NCBI GenBank assembly: GCA_040274725.1
Contig: JBEMAQ010000001.1
Span: 531,367-595,366 of the forward strand
From: Solibacillus sp040274725
Lineage (GTDB): Bacteria; Bacillota; Bacilli; Bacillales_A; Planococcaceae
Length of the DNA stretch: 64,000 nucleotides
Direction: 5' to 3'
Shown here: positions 17,206-25,600 of the stretch, piece by piece
How the letters are laid out: each line of letters begins with the position of its first letter
How positions within the stretch are numbered: position 1 is the stretch's first letter
Translations under genes and position numbers: made by a program
Notes under the pieces: model-generated
The model's database searches: none
What the model was told of the DNA's origin: nothing
The model's input: only the letters and a program-made list of their open reading frames with translations

Positions 17206-17305
17206 CTCGCTGCACCTCCTTCAATTACTCCTATAGTCCATTCTATTGTAAATTTCCGTTATTGTCTAAGAATATTCGTGTTTGTCATCAAATTTTAACG
17301 TTCAT

Positions 17306-17671
17306 TTATGATTTCTCATTCATTTTTATACGCCGGTCTTCAAGCTTCGTTAAAAGTATGCGACGAATGACCGCAATATTTTGGAAAAGACGTACACCAA
17401 ACGCAAAAATTGCGGCTAAATAGAGGTCAACACCGATATGAACGCCTAAAAACGCCAGTCCGGCTGCCAATATGATATTAAAGAAAAAACCCGATATGAA
17501 TACTTTATCGTCATATACTTGCTGTAATTGAGCACGAATCCCACCAAACATCGTATCAAGTGCCGCTAACACCGCAATCGATAAATAATCCTCATACACC
17601 ACCGGGATTTGAATATCCGTTAAAATACCGAGTGCTACACCTAATATTAAGCCTAATAGTGGTAACCACAT
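17306..17671 (-). CDS. sbp: Small basic protein Sbp (DUF1290)
   Basis: This 121-residue membrane protein has about four helices, with GLILGVALGILTDIQIPVVY near the N terminus and a DTMFGGIRAQLQQ loop, matching the small basic protein family always found between the DUF881 genes and ftsA in Bacillales. Its biochemical role is unknown; genome context ties it to division. It begins 3 bp after the preceding stop, behind AAAGGGG. Confidence 0.9.
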   Translation of the reverse strand: MWLPLLGLILGVALGILTDIQIPVVYEDYLSIAVLAALDTMFGGIRAQLQQVYDDKVFISGFFFNIILAAGLAFLGVHIGVDLYLAAIFAFGVRLFQNIAVIRRILLTKLEDRRIKMNEKS

Positions 17672-17674
17672 ATT

Positions 17675-18394
17675 CTAATCCCCTTTAATCTCGGTCAAAT
17701 AATCATATCCTGGTAAATCAACTGTAGAGTCAATACGCGTCTGCTGCTGTGCTGGCTGAATCGTCAACTGTAAATTGTCAATAAAAAATTCATCGCGGTA
17801 CGTGGACGCAAACAGCACGCTCGACAGCTTTTCCGCATCGTCATAGTTGGCTGTAATGATTTTAATCTCAATATTTGTTTCATCAATCGGCATACTATTA
17901 ATCGTCGTTCTGCCGTTAATATCTCGAATCGCTGAGTGTAGCGTCACACGTTGGCCGTCAATTTCAACAGCCTGTGCATGATGACGATACAAATCATTAA
18001 GCAAACGAATTAGTAGCTGTGGTGAAATCGGCTGAATTTCATAGCCAAATTGCAGCATCTCGCGTGACGGCTCAATCATCAGTGACAATCCTGGGCCTGT
18101 CATCGGTAAGACCCCTGCTTGACGCTGCAACTGTTCAACTGTTTCTTGAATAATTTGCTCTGGATTTATAAATTCCTCATCCTCATATTTACGAACAGTT
18201 TCACTCGATTCACTAATCATCGAGAGCATCTCCGAGTGACGTTTTTGCTCACTCGCTAATTCTTGACGGATTTCCCAAATATCGCGTGTATCACGCTCAG
18301 TTGGTTGTTGGACCGTGTTATATTGCACGGCGAGCATAAAGCCAATCACAAATGAAATGAGCGTAATATTTCTAAAATGTGTTTTTTTCATCAT
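17675..18394 (-). CDS. ylxX: DUF881 membrane-anchored protein (YlxX-like)
   Basis: This 239-residue protein has an N-terminal anchor helix (residues about 10-26), a coiled coil (about 38-95) and the DUF881 domain (PMTGPGLSLMIEPS, then LLIRLLNDLYRHHAQAVEIDGQRVT). It is the second of two tandem paralogues, as in the ylxW-ylxX pair of B. subtilis. The domain sits outside the membrane; function is unknown but the cluster position suggests a role in septum or wall assembly. In this copy the GPGL motif is intact. Confidence 0.88.
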   Translation of the reverse strand: MMKKTHFRNITLISFVIGFMLAVQYNTVQQPTERDTRDIWEIRQELASEQKRHSEMLSMISESSETVRKYEDEEFINPEQIIQETVEQLQRQAGVLPMTGPGLSLMIEPSREMLQFGYEIQPISPQLLIRLLNDLYRHHAQAVEIDGQRVTLHSAIRDINGRTTINSMPIDETNIEIKIITANYDDAEKLSSVLFASTYRDEFFIDNLQLTIQPAQQQTRIDSTVDLPGYDYLTEIKGD

Positions 18395-18411
18395 CGTTCG
18401 CTCACTCCTCG

Positions 18412-19131
18412 CTACTGCCCATTCGCTGTCTGCATCGTCACCATTTCTACCGTTTCAAGCGTCACTTGCACACGCTCATTTAGTAGCTGATCAAATACAC
18501 CACCGGTAAGCTGCAAGGAGCTCGTCAAAATTGTTTGATTCCCTACCGCTTCAATGATGAACGGTGCAGGATGCTGCTTGCCATCAATTGTAATAACCGG
18601 GCCGTTGCAGCTAATATAGGAGTTTGCCGTTAAACGCTGTCCATTAATCGCAATGGCCTCTGCCCCTGCAATTTTTAATTCATTTAATAATTTAAAAATA
18701 TGACTATCATGCACAATATAGTCGTTCGGGTTTGTTGAAGTCGGGTCGTACTCACCATCTTCAAGCGTAATACGAACCCCTTCCCCACTTCCCGCTGAAT
18801 ACCCTAAGAGCAAACGTAAATGCTCTGCTTCTTGAACAAATTGTTCATAGTGCTCCTCATCCGATGCCATTTGCTTTTCATAAGCTCGTATTTTTACTTC
18901 AAGCTCATTTAGCTCGTCCGCAAGCTCTTTATTGCGCTCCTGCTGCTCAATTAGTTGCTCGCGGTACGTATTTTCCTGTTCGAAGTATGGTGAAGCTTGA
19001 CTTAACATTTTTTTATCCTTCGACAAGTTATACGAGTAGCCAATAATAAAACCCGTAATAACACATACAATCAGCAAGACAAAATATTTACGGCTTAAAA
19101 AGTTGCGCTTACTGCTCTGCTTGTACTTCAT
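18412..19131 (-). CDS. ylxW: DUF881 membrane-anchored protein (YlxW-like)
   Basis: This paralogue of the next gene, also 239 residues, has an N-terminal membrane helix (about residues 15-33), a coiled coil (about 45-95) and a DUF881 domain with SAGSGEGVRITLEDGEYDPT, HIFKLLNELKIAGAEAIAINGQRL and a PFIIEAVGN segment. The start lies 23 bp inside the 3' end of divIB, so translation is likely coupled. Function is unknown; the extracytoplasmic domain and cluster suggest the division site. Confidence 0.88.
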   Translation of the reverse strand: MKYKQSSKRNFLSRKYFVLLIVCVITGFIIGYSYNLSKDKKMLSQASPYFEQENTYREQLIEQQERNKELADELNELEVKIRAYEKQMASDEEHYEQFVQEAEHLRLLLGYSAGSGEGVRITLEDGEYDPTSTNPNDYIVHDSHIFKLLNELKIAGAEAIAINGQRLTANSYISCNGPVITIDGKQHPAPFIIEAVGNQTILTSSLQLTGGVFDQLLNERVQVTLETVEMVTMQTANGQ

Positions 19132-19936
19132 CTACAATGTCCCCTTCAGCTGGCTCGTCCTCAAGCTGTCCAAGCATCATGTACTCTTCTGTAAAGGGAC
19201 GGTAGTACGAGCCTACCTCAATATCGATAATGCCCTTTTCGAAAGTGTCCGCTTGTTCAATTTGCGCAATAATGGACGGATAATAATTCAGCTTACTTGC
19301 AAGGGACGTAATTTCAGCGCGCACCTCATAGCCATCATTCATAAATAATGTCACTGCGTATGGATCTGACTTTGACGGGGTCGCATTAATTTGCGAAATT
19401 AACGCTAAAATATTCGGCTCAAGCCCCGCTAGCTCCTTTAATAACCGCTTACGTAATGCTTCATCTTCAAATTGCAGGAAAATCGGTGCATCAATCGGCT
19501 CGAGTGCGCTTACTTGCTCTAAAATATAGCCATTTTCTAGCATCGGATAAAACTCACCGTTTTTCGCAATATAAGCAACCTTCTGCCATTCACTTACATG
19601 AATTTGCACCGTATTTAACCATTTACGCTTTACCTTTACTTCCTTTACCCAATCGTTTTGTTCAAGCGTCTTTTCTACATCACCAACTGTAAAGCCCCAC
19701 AATGATTCCTCAAGTACAAGACCCGACTCCTTTAAATAAAAGGACTCCTCTACAATCGACTCCCCGCTTAATTCAATTTTTTGAATATTACTATAGGATG
19801 ATTGAAAATAAAGAACGAGTGCAGTAATTCCTAAAAAGATCATGCTAAGTATAAAGAACTTAAAATTCGATCGCATTTTTCTGCGCTGCTTCAGGGCTGG
19901 TACACGTTCTGTAATATCGATTACTTTTTTCTCCAT
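19109..19936 (-). CDS. divIB: Cell division protein DivIB (FtsQ)
   Basis: DivIB is a bitopic membrane protein of the divisome that works with FtsL and DivIC outside the cell. The 275 residues have a cytoplasmic N terminus, one membrane helix (about residues 26-45), a POTRA domain (IQKIELSGESIVEESFYL to WVKEVKVKRKW) and a beta domain. I start at ATG 19936, whose A is shared with the TAA of the upstream spoVE-like gene (TAATG) and which sits 8 nt behind GGGGAGGAG. murG and murB, which precede divIB in B. subtilis, are missing. Confidence 0.94.
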   Translation of the reverse strand: MEKKVIDITERVPALKQRRKMRSNFKFFILSMIFLGITALVLYFQSSYSNIQKIELSGESIVEESFYLKESGLVLEESLWGFTVGDVEKTLEQNDWVKEVKVKRKWLNTVQIHVSEWQKVAYIAKNGEFYPMLENGYILEQVSALEPIDAPIFLQFEDEALRKRLLKELAGLEPNILALISQINATPSKSDPYAVTLFMNDGYEVRAEITSLASKLNYYPSIIAQIEQADTFEKGIIDIEVGSYYRPFTEEYMMLGQLEDEPAEGDIVDEVQAEQ

Positions 19937-21006
19937 TATTTTCTCCTCCCCCATTCATTACTAGAAAAATTTAATATTGTCGCCACTGTTAACCATACAA
20001 TAACAAGCGATGTGCCACCATAGCTAATAAATGGTAGCGTGACACCTGTTACAGGTAGTAGGTTAATGACAACGCCGATGTTCAAGCACGCTTGAATCGC
20101 AATCATCGTTGTTAAGGCACAAATCACGTAAAATTGTTGGAGTGTAAAACAATGAAGTGCTAAACGATAGCCTATCAGTAAAAAGCACGCAAAAATAAGC
20201 AGGAGTATACTACCTCCGACAAAACCAATCTCCTCCAAAATAATTGAGAAAATAAAATCATTTTGCGGCTCAGGTAAATATAAATATTTTTGTCTACTTT
20301 TTAAAAATCCATGCCCGAATAATCCAGCTGGGCCAATCGCCAAGAGTGATTGTACTGCCTGAAAGCCGCTTCCAAGTGGATCTGCCCACGGATTTAAAAA
20401 TGCTTCAATACGCTTTAAACGATACGGTGCAGCAAGTATAAGTCCCGCAAGACCGACTCCTCCTAGTAGTACAAAAAATGCGTACAGCTTTAGCGGATAC
20501 TGCGCTAAAAATAGTAAAACGAAGGCAGTCACAACTAAAATAAACGCACTGCCGAAATCTGGCTGTAACATAATAAGCGCCACAGGCAACAATAAAATAA
20601 TAAAATGCTTTAGCTGGACAATTCGCTCACTCATCTTTCGCTCCGCCAAGACGAAACTGAGAAAGACAAGCGTCGTTATTTTCGAAAGTTCTGCTGGCTG
20701 AATCGTTAATGGACCTAAGCCAATCCAACTTTGAGAACCATTTCTTACAATACCTATACCCGGAATGAGTACAAGTATTAACAAAATTATCGAGAAAAGG
20801 TAACTTATTGACCAAAATTGTTTATTTTGTAGAAAAGAGCCTTTCACGAGTAAAAGACAACTGATGAAAGCGATACAAAAATAAACGCTTTGCTTTATGT
20901 AAAAAGGGGTTTGACCTGTATAGTGCACGGCACTCCAATACTGCCCTGCCGAGTAAATAAAGGCAATCCCAACAATGGATAATATGGCTGCACAGCTAAA
21001 AAACAA
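19936..21006 (-). CDS. spoVE: FtsW/RodA/SpoVE-family peptidoglycan polymerase (SpoVE position)
   Basis: This 356-residue protein with about ten membrane helices belongs to the SEDS glycosyltransferases (GSQSWIGLGPLTIQPAEL; PEPQNDFIFSIILEEIG; NIGVVINLLPVTGVTLPFISYGG). SEDS proteins polymerise lipid II with a partner PBP. Its place after murD matches spoVE, which builds the spore cortex with SpoVD. A second SEDS gene at 59249-60433 is the ftsW orthologue by position. The only canonical in-frame start is TTG 21006, with no ribosome site; a GAAGGGAAGGG lies just ahead of ATC and CTG codons at 21030-21025, so a rare start adding seven or eight residues is likely. Confidence 0.9.
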   Translation of the reverse strand: MFFSCAAILSIVGIAFIYSAGQYWSAVHYTGQTPFYIKQSVYFCIAFISCLLLVKGSFLQNKQFWSISYLFSIILLILVLIPGIGIVRNGSQSWIGLGPLTIQPAELSKITTLVFLSFVLAERKMSERIVQLKHFIILLLPVALIMLQPDFGSAFILVVTAFVLLFLAQYPLKLYAFFVLLGGVGLAGLILAAPYRLKRIEAFLNPWADPLGSGFQAVQSLLAIGPAGLFGHGFLKSRQKYLYLPEPQNDFIFSIILEEIGFVGGSILLLIFACFLLIGYRLALHCFTLQQFYVICALTTMIAIQACLNIGVVINLLPVTGVTLPFISYGGTSLVIVWLTVATILNFSSNEWGRRK

Positions 21007-21101
21007 ACGTCTAAGGCGCGTATTCAGGATGCCCTTCCCTTCTTACTTTTTTAACCAATCCATTGCAATTCAACTACCGACATATTCATCCTATTAAGAA
21101 T

Positions 21102-21129
21102 GCATTTCGTGCAATTTTGCACGAAATGC
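21102..21129 (-). terminator. Hairpin after murD
   Basis: GCATTTCGTGC and GCACGAAATGC pair perfectly (11 bp) with loop AATTTT. The following minus-strand sequence is only moderately T-rich, so it may be a weak terminator or attenuator ahead of spoVE. Confidence 0.6.
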
Positions 21130-21161
21130 TTCTAGGTTTATATGAGTAATTATGCTTTTAC

Positions 21162-22511
21162 CTATAGTTTCATGACACGGTCAATAAATAGATCGCCGCG
21201 AATTTCGAAGCTGCCGTGTTGATCCCAGCTTGCGCATGCCGGTGAGAGTAAAATGATGTCGCCTTCTGAAGATAGCTTCGCTGCGTAACCGACTGCATCT
21301 TCTACATCAATGGCGCGTACAATATCCTTCACACCGCAAGATTTCGCGAATTCGATCAGACGCAGTGCCGTTTCACCAAATACGACCATTGCCTTCACGC
21401 GCGACATTTCCTCGCGTAATTCCTCAAATGAATGCCCGCGGTCAAGACCGCCCGCTAGTAGCACGATTGGTGCATCAAATGCAGCAAGTGCTGATTTTGT
21501 CGCTAAGCAGTTTGTTGCTTTTGAGTCATTGTAAATTTTACGCCCTTGCCACTCGCGTACAAATTGTGAACGGTGACGGACACCGCCAAATGCCTTTATT
21601 ACTTGCTCGATTGCATCTTTCGGACAGCCGTGCGTTAATACTGCGGCGATGGCACATAAAATGTTTTGTAAATTATGCTCCCCAGGTAGCACAATATCCT
21701 TACGCTCCATGAATGCCTCGCCTTGCCAGTAAATTGTCGTCGCATCGGCGCTAATGCCCGCCTCTGACTTCCCTTTTACTGTAAATGGTACAAGACGAGC
21801 CTTTGATTTTTTCGCATAATCCGCAACAATTTGCTGGTCTGCATTGTAAATAAACGTATCTTCTTCTGTTTGGTTGCGCGTTACGCCAAATTTCGCCTCT
21901 GTATACTCTTCAAACGTCCCGTGATAATCAAGGTGCGCCTCATAAAGATTCGTTAAAATCGCAATGCTAGGCTTGAAATCGCGCGTGCCCATTAATTGGA
22001 ATGATGATAATTCTGTTACAATAACATTTTCCGGCTTCGCTTCCACCGCTACGCTACATGCTACAGTCCCAATGTTCCCTGCAATTAGCGGCGCACGCTT
22101 GCCTGCTGCTAACATTTCGAAAATAAGCGTTGTCGTTGTTGTTTTACCATTTGAACCGGTAATCCCAATAAACGGCGCCTCGCTTACTAAATAGGCAAGC
22201 TCCATTTCCGTAATGACTGGAATGCCGCGCTCCACAGCATCCGCAATAATTGGATTGCTGTATGGAATACCCGGGTTTTTCACAACAAGTTCAAAGCCCT
22301 CATCTAATAAATCTTCCGGGTGACGACCGCAAATTACGGTAATACCCGCTGCAAGTATGCCCTGTGCTTCTGGATTTGCTTCAAATGGCTTTGCGTCATT
22401 TACTGTCACAAACGCACCAAGCTTATGTAGTAACTCTGCCGCTGCGACACCACTTTTCGCTAACCCTAATACTAAAACCTTTTTCGACTGTAAAGCTGTA
22501 TACTCGATCAT
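21162..22511 (-). CDS. murD: UDP-N-acetylmuramoylalanine--D-glutamate ligase
   Basis: MurD adds D-glutamate to UDP-MurNAc-L-Ala in cytoplasmic peptidoglycan precursor synthesis. The 449-residue protein has VLVLGLAKSGVAAAELL at the N terminus, the ATP-binding GITGSNGKTTTTTLIFEML, YEAHLDYHGTFEEYTEAK and the C-terminal YNDSKATN and ALAAFD region. ATG 22511 overlaps the mraY stop (ATGA) and follows GGAGG; the frame is open for 28 further codons upstream but these lie inside mraY. A hairpin follows. Confidence 0.97.
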   Translation of the reverse strand: MIEYTALQSKKVLVLGLAKSGVAAAELLHKLGAFVTVNDAKPFEANPEAQGILAAGITVICGRHPEDLLDEGFELVVKNPGIPYSNPIIADAVERGIPVITEMELAYLVSEAPFIGITGSNGKTTTTTLIFEMLAAGKRAPLIAGNIGTVACSVAVEAKPENVIVTELSSFQLMGTRDFKPSIAILTNLYEAHLDYHGTFEEYTEAKFGVTRNQTEEDTFIYNADQQIVADYAKKSKARLVPFTVKGKSEAGISADATTIYWQGEAFMERKDIVLPGEHNLQNILCAIAAVLTHGCPKDAIEQVIKAFGGVRHRSQFVREWQGRKIYNDSKATNCLATKSALAAFDAPIVLLAGGLDRGHSFEELREEMSRVKAMVVFGETALRLIEFAKSCGVKDIVRAIDVEDAVGYAAKLSSEGDIILLSPACASWDQHGSFEIRGDLFIDRVMKL

Positions 22512-23482
22512 AACAACGCCTCCACTAACACTCCGATTAATGCTACTACTAAACCTGTAGACCAAAATACTAATACTACCTTCCATTCCGACCAACCTGA
22601 TAATTCAAAGTGGTGATGGATTGGACTCATTTTAAAAATACGCTTTTTGCGTAGTTTAAAGCTTCCTACTTGTAAAATAACGGATAATGTTTCAATCACG
22701 AATACTAAACCGATTACTAAAAGAAGTAATTCTGACTTTACTAATACGGAAATCATTGCGAGCGCTCCGCCAAGTGCAAGGGAACCTGTATCCCCCATAA
22801 ATACTTTCGCTGGGTTGGCATTAAAAATTAAAAAGCCAAGTAGCGCGCCTGTTACCGCAAATGCAAATAATGCGATATCTGCCTGCCCATTAAATAACGC
22901 AATCACACCAAACGCCGCAAAGGCAATTGATGCCGTTCCTGATACAAGACCATCTAAGCCGTCTGTTAAGTTGACCGCGTTCGAGAAGCCGACTAACCAG
23001 AAAATTAAAAAGGCTACGTAAAATACGCCTAAATCAATGGATACGTCCGTAAGTGGAATGGCAATCGCTGTATCAAATGTACCTAAACGCAATAATAGGA
23101 ACGCTGCAATCGCAATGACGATTTGACCAATTAATTTTTGGAGCGATGTCAGTCCTAAATTACGCTTAAAAATAACTTTAAGCCCGTCATCTAAAAAGCC
23201 AATGACTCCAAAGCCTACAAAGACTAATAATAATACGACCGTTTGTGTTGTAAATAATTCAAATATCAATCCAACGAGTATCGTCGTTAAAATGATTGAT
23301 AGTACAAAGATGAGACCACCCATCGTCGGTGTACCCGCTTTTTTCATGTGGGATTGTGGTCCCTCTTCTCGAATGCTTTGACCAAACTTTAATCTGCGTA
23401 GTACCGGAATTCCGATTGGCGCAAAAATGACAGTCAAAATGAATGACGACAGTAAAATCGTCATCGTTGTTGTAAGTGTCAT
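22508..23482 (-). CDS. mraY: Phospho-N-acetylmuramoyl-pentapeptide transferase
   Basis: MraY is the membrane enzyme that makes lipid I from UDP-MurNAc-pentapeptide and undecaprenyl phosphate. The 324 residues form about ten helices and contain KKAGTPTMGGLIF, GFLDDGLK with the paired aspartates, NAVNLTDGLDGL, GDTGSLALGGAL and SPIHHHFELSGW. It is coupled to murD by a 4-bp overlap. murE, normally just upstream, is not here; only 142 bp separate mraY from the spoVD-like gene. Confidence 0.98.
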   Translation of the reverse strand: MTLTTTMTILLSSFILTVIFAPIGIPVLRRLKFGQSIREEGPQSHMKKAGTPTMGGLIFVLSIILTTILVGLIFELFTTQTVVLLLVFVGFGVIGFLDDGLKVIFKRNLGLTSLQKLIGQIVIAIAAFLLLRLGTFDTAIAIPLTDVSIDLGVFYVAFLIFWLVGFSNAVNLTDGLDGLVSGTASIAFAAFGVIALFNGQADIALFAFAVTGALLGFLIFNANPAKVFMGDTGSLALGGALAMISVLVKSELLLLVIGLVFVIETLSVILQVGSFKLRKKRIFKMSPIHHHFELSGWSEWKVVLVFWSTGLVVALIGVLVEALL

Positions 23483-23624
23483 GTGAAATCTCCTTTAAAT
23501 CTTCTTCAAATCTGTAAATCGTCCATCATTATAATAGTTGTTTTACTGTCATTTTTCAATTGTACCTCGGCAGAATACGCATCTATTTTATTCTTTACGT
23601 CCATTTTTTTATAAAACAACTCAT

Positions 23625-25553
23625 TTATTCCCCGAGAAATAAATGAATATGGTCTGTTTGCTCCATTAATTCATTTGCTTTTGGCATTTGTGACTGCACA
23701 ACTTTGCCTTGTCCGTATAGCTCAATATGATATGGATACAGCTCTTTTGCGATTTCATCGGTAGACTTCCCGACAAAATTTGGCACGCGCTCTGTTACTG
23801 CGTCCCCCCATACATATTTGCGATCTACTTGCTCCGTCTGCTTTTCAATACCTAACACCGGTGCGCTATCCTCTATTATTTGCCCGACAATTGGTGCGGC
23901 GATTGTACTGCCAAAAACGAGCGTACTTTTCGGATGATCAATCGCAACGTAGACGAGTAGCTGCGGATCATTCGCCGGTGCAAAGCCAATAAACGACACA
24001 ATATAATCGCCGTCTTTGTAACGGCCATTTTCTACCTTTTGAGCAGTACCGGTTTTCCCTGCAACACGCAACCCGTCACGGTAAGCCTGTCTACCAGAGC
24101 CGTTTGCAACAACGGATTCTAACGCCTGTCTTACAAGCTCAGATGTCGACTCACTGACAACATTCCGCTTACTTTCTGGCACATTTTCAACAAACACTTC
24201 ATTCGTTTGCTCATTGTAAATTTTCTTGACAACATAGGGTGTATACAGCTGTCCACCGTTAATCGCGGCGGCTACTGCCTGCACCTGCTGAAGAGGTGTC
24301 ACGGAAATCCCTTGCCCAAAAGAAGTCGTCGCATGCTCAACAGGGCCAAATGCTTCCTCTGAAAATAAAATCCCACTCGCCTCACCCGCAATACCTGAGC
24401 CGGTCTTCTCACCAAAGCCAAAATCTTTAATATAGCGCATCAATTTTTCACGACCTACACGCTGTCCGAGTTCAATAAAACCTGGGTTGCATGAATTTTC
24501 GACCACCTGCAAAAACGTTTGATCTTTATGTCCCTCACGCTTCCAACAACGAAGGCGCGCACCTTCCACTAAGCTATAGCCCGCATCATGGAAATGATCC
24601 TCATGCAAATCGACAACGCCTTCCTCAAGCGCGGCGCTCAGTGTAATAATTTTGAATGTCGACCCCGGTTCGTACGCCATAAAGGCCGGCAAATTTCGAT
24701 TATAGATTGTTGTATCAACTTGGCTAAATTTCATTGGATTATATGTAGGATACGAAGCGAGTGCATAAATTTCACCGCTATTTGGATTCATCGCAACCGC
24801 CAATGCTTGATCAGCTCGGTAACGAATCATTGCCTGTGATAATTCTCGTTCGACGATTTTTTGAATATCTAGGTCAATTGACAAAGCGACTGTCGCCCCG
24901 TCAACACCATCACGCCACTCATCGTCGACATGTGCGAGTGAAGTACCCTTTGCGTCTGTAAAGAGCCGTATCGCCGCATCTGAGCCTGTTAACAGCTCAT
25001 CATACGCATATTCAAGCCCAGCAAGCCCTTGATAATCCGCCCCTGTAAAACCTAACAGCCTTGCAAGCAAATTACCGTACGGATAATGCCTAATATAATC
25101 AACACCTGTATAAAGACCCGTAATTTTCTTTTGCTGTAATTCGACAGCCTGCTCATAGGAAATATTTTTCCCTTCTGGTGCAAGCTTCACGAGCGATACA
25201 CGCTGCTCGAGCTTTTGTATAATCTTTTCCTGCTCTACGCCGAGCACCTGTGCAATCTCACCGGCAACGGCTTGCTTATCCGCATTTTGTGCGGGCATAA
25301 AATAAAGCGTTGGTGCAAGCTTATTCGTCACAATCACGTTACCGTGTCGGTCAACAATATCACCACGCTTTGTCGTAAACGGGATTTCACGGTCCCAGTT
25401 TTCCTTTGCCTTTATTGTCAATTCATCGTGCGCAACGACTTGAATCATGACAAGCTTCCAAATAACCGCAACCCCAAATAAAAGAAATGCACTACTTAGC
25501 CAAACAAGCCGTTTTTTCGCTACGACCGATATCCATCGCAAAACTCCCCACAC
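23625..25553 (-). CDS. spoVD: SpoVD-like class B penicillin-binding protein (transpeptidase)
   Basis: This 642-residue class B PBP has an N-terminal anchor (about residues 16-37), a dimerisation domain, a transpeptidase domain with S298TFK301, the SCN motif in VENSCNPG and KTGTAQK, and one PASTA domain at the C terminus (VPNFVGKSTDEIAKELYP). It follows pbpB, as spoVD does in B. subtilis, where it makes spore cortex with SpoVE. The start is uncertain: GTG 25553 is the best codon but lacks a clear ribosome site and lies within a 10-bp hairpin stem. Confidence 0.9.
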   Translation of the reverse strand: MWGVLRWISVVAKKRLVWLSSAFLLFGVAVIWKLVMIQVVAHDELTIKAKENWDREIPFTTKRGDIVDRHGNVIVTNKLAPTLYFMPAQNADKQAVAGEIAQVLGVEQEKIIQKLEQRVSLVKLAPEGKNISYEQAVELQQKKITGLYTGVDYIRHYPYGNLLARLLGFTGADYQGLAGLEYAYDELLTGSDAAIRLFTDAKGTSLAHVDDEWRDGVDGATVALSIDLDIQKIVERELSQAMIRYRADQALAVAMNPNSGEIYALASYPTYNPMKFSQVDTTIYNRNLPAFMAYEPGSTFKIITLSAALEEGVVDLHEDHFHDAGYSLVEGARLRCWKREGHKDQTFLQVVENSCNPGFIELGQRVGREKLMRYIKDFGFGEKTGSGIAGEASGILFSEEAFGPVEHATTSFGQGISVTPLQQVQAVAAAINGGQLYTPYVVKKIYNEQTNEVFVENVPESKRNVVSESTSELVRQALESVVANGSGRQAYRDGLRVAGKTGTAQKVENGRYKDGDYIVSFIGFAPANDPQLLVYVAIDHPKSTLVFGSTIAAPIVGQIIEDSAPVLGIEKQTEQVDRKYVWGDAVTERVPNFVGKSTDEIAKELYPYHIELYGQGKVVQSQMPKANELMEQTDHIHLFLGE

Positions 25554-25583
25554 CCCGTTTTACTATAACGTATGTGTGAGGAG
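25544..25583 (-). promoter_or_regulatory. Hairpin covering the spoVD start codon
   Basis: On the minus-strand RNA CUCCUCACAC (25583-25574) can pair with GUGUGGGGAG (25553-25544), 10 bp with one G-U. The second arm contains the proposed GTG start, and TTTT follows. It could be a terminator after pbpB or a translation-limiting hairpin. Confidence 0.5.
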
Positions 25584-25600
25584 CCTTTTCTATTCGGTCA

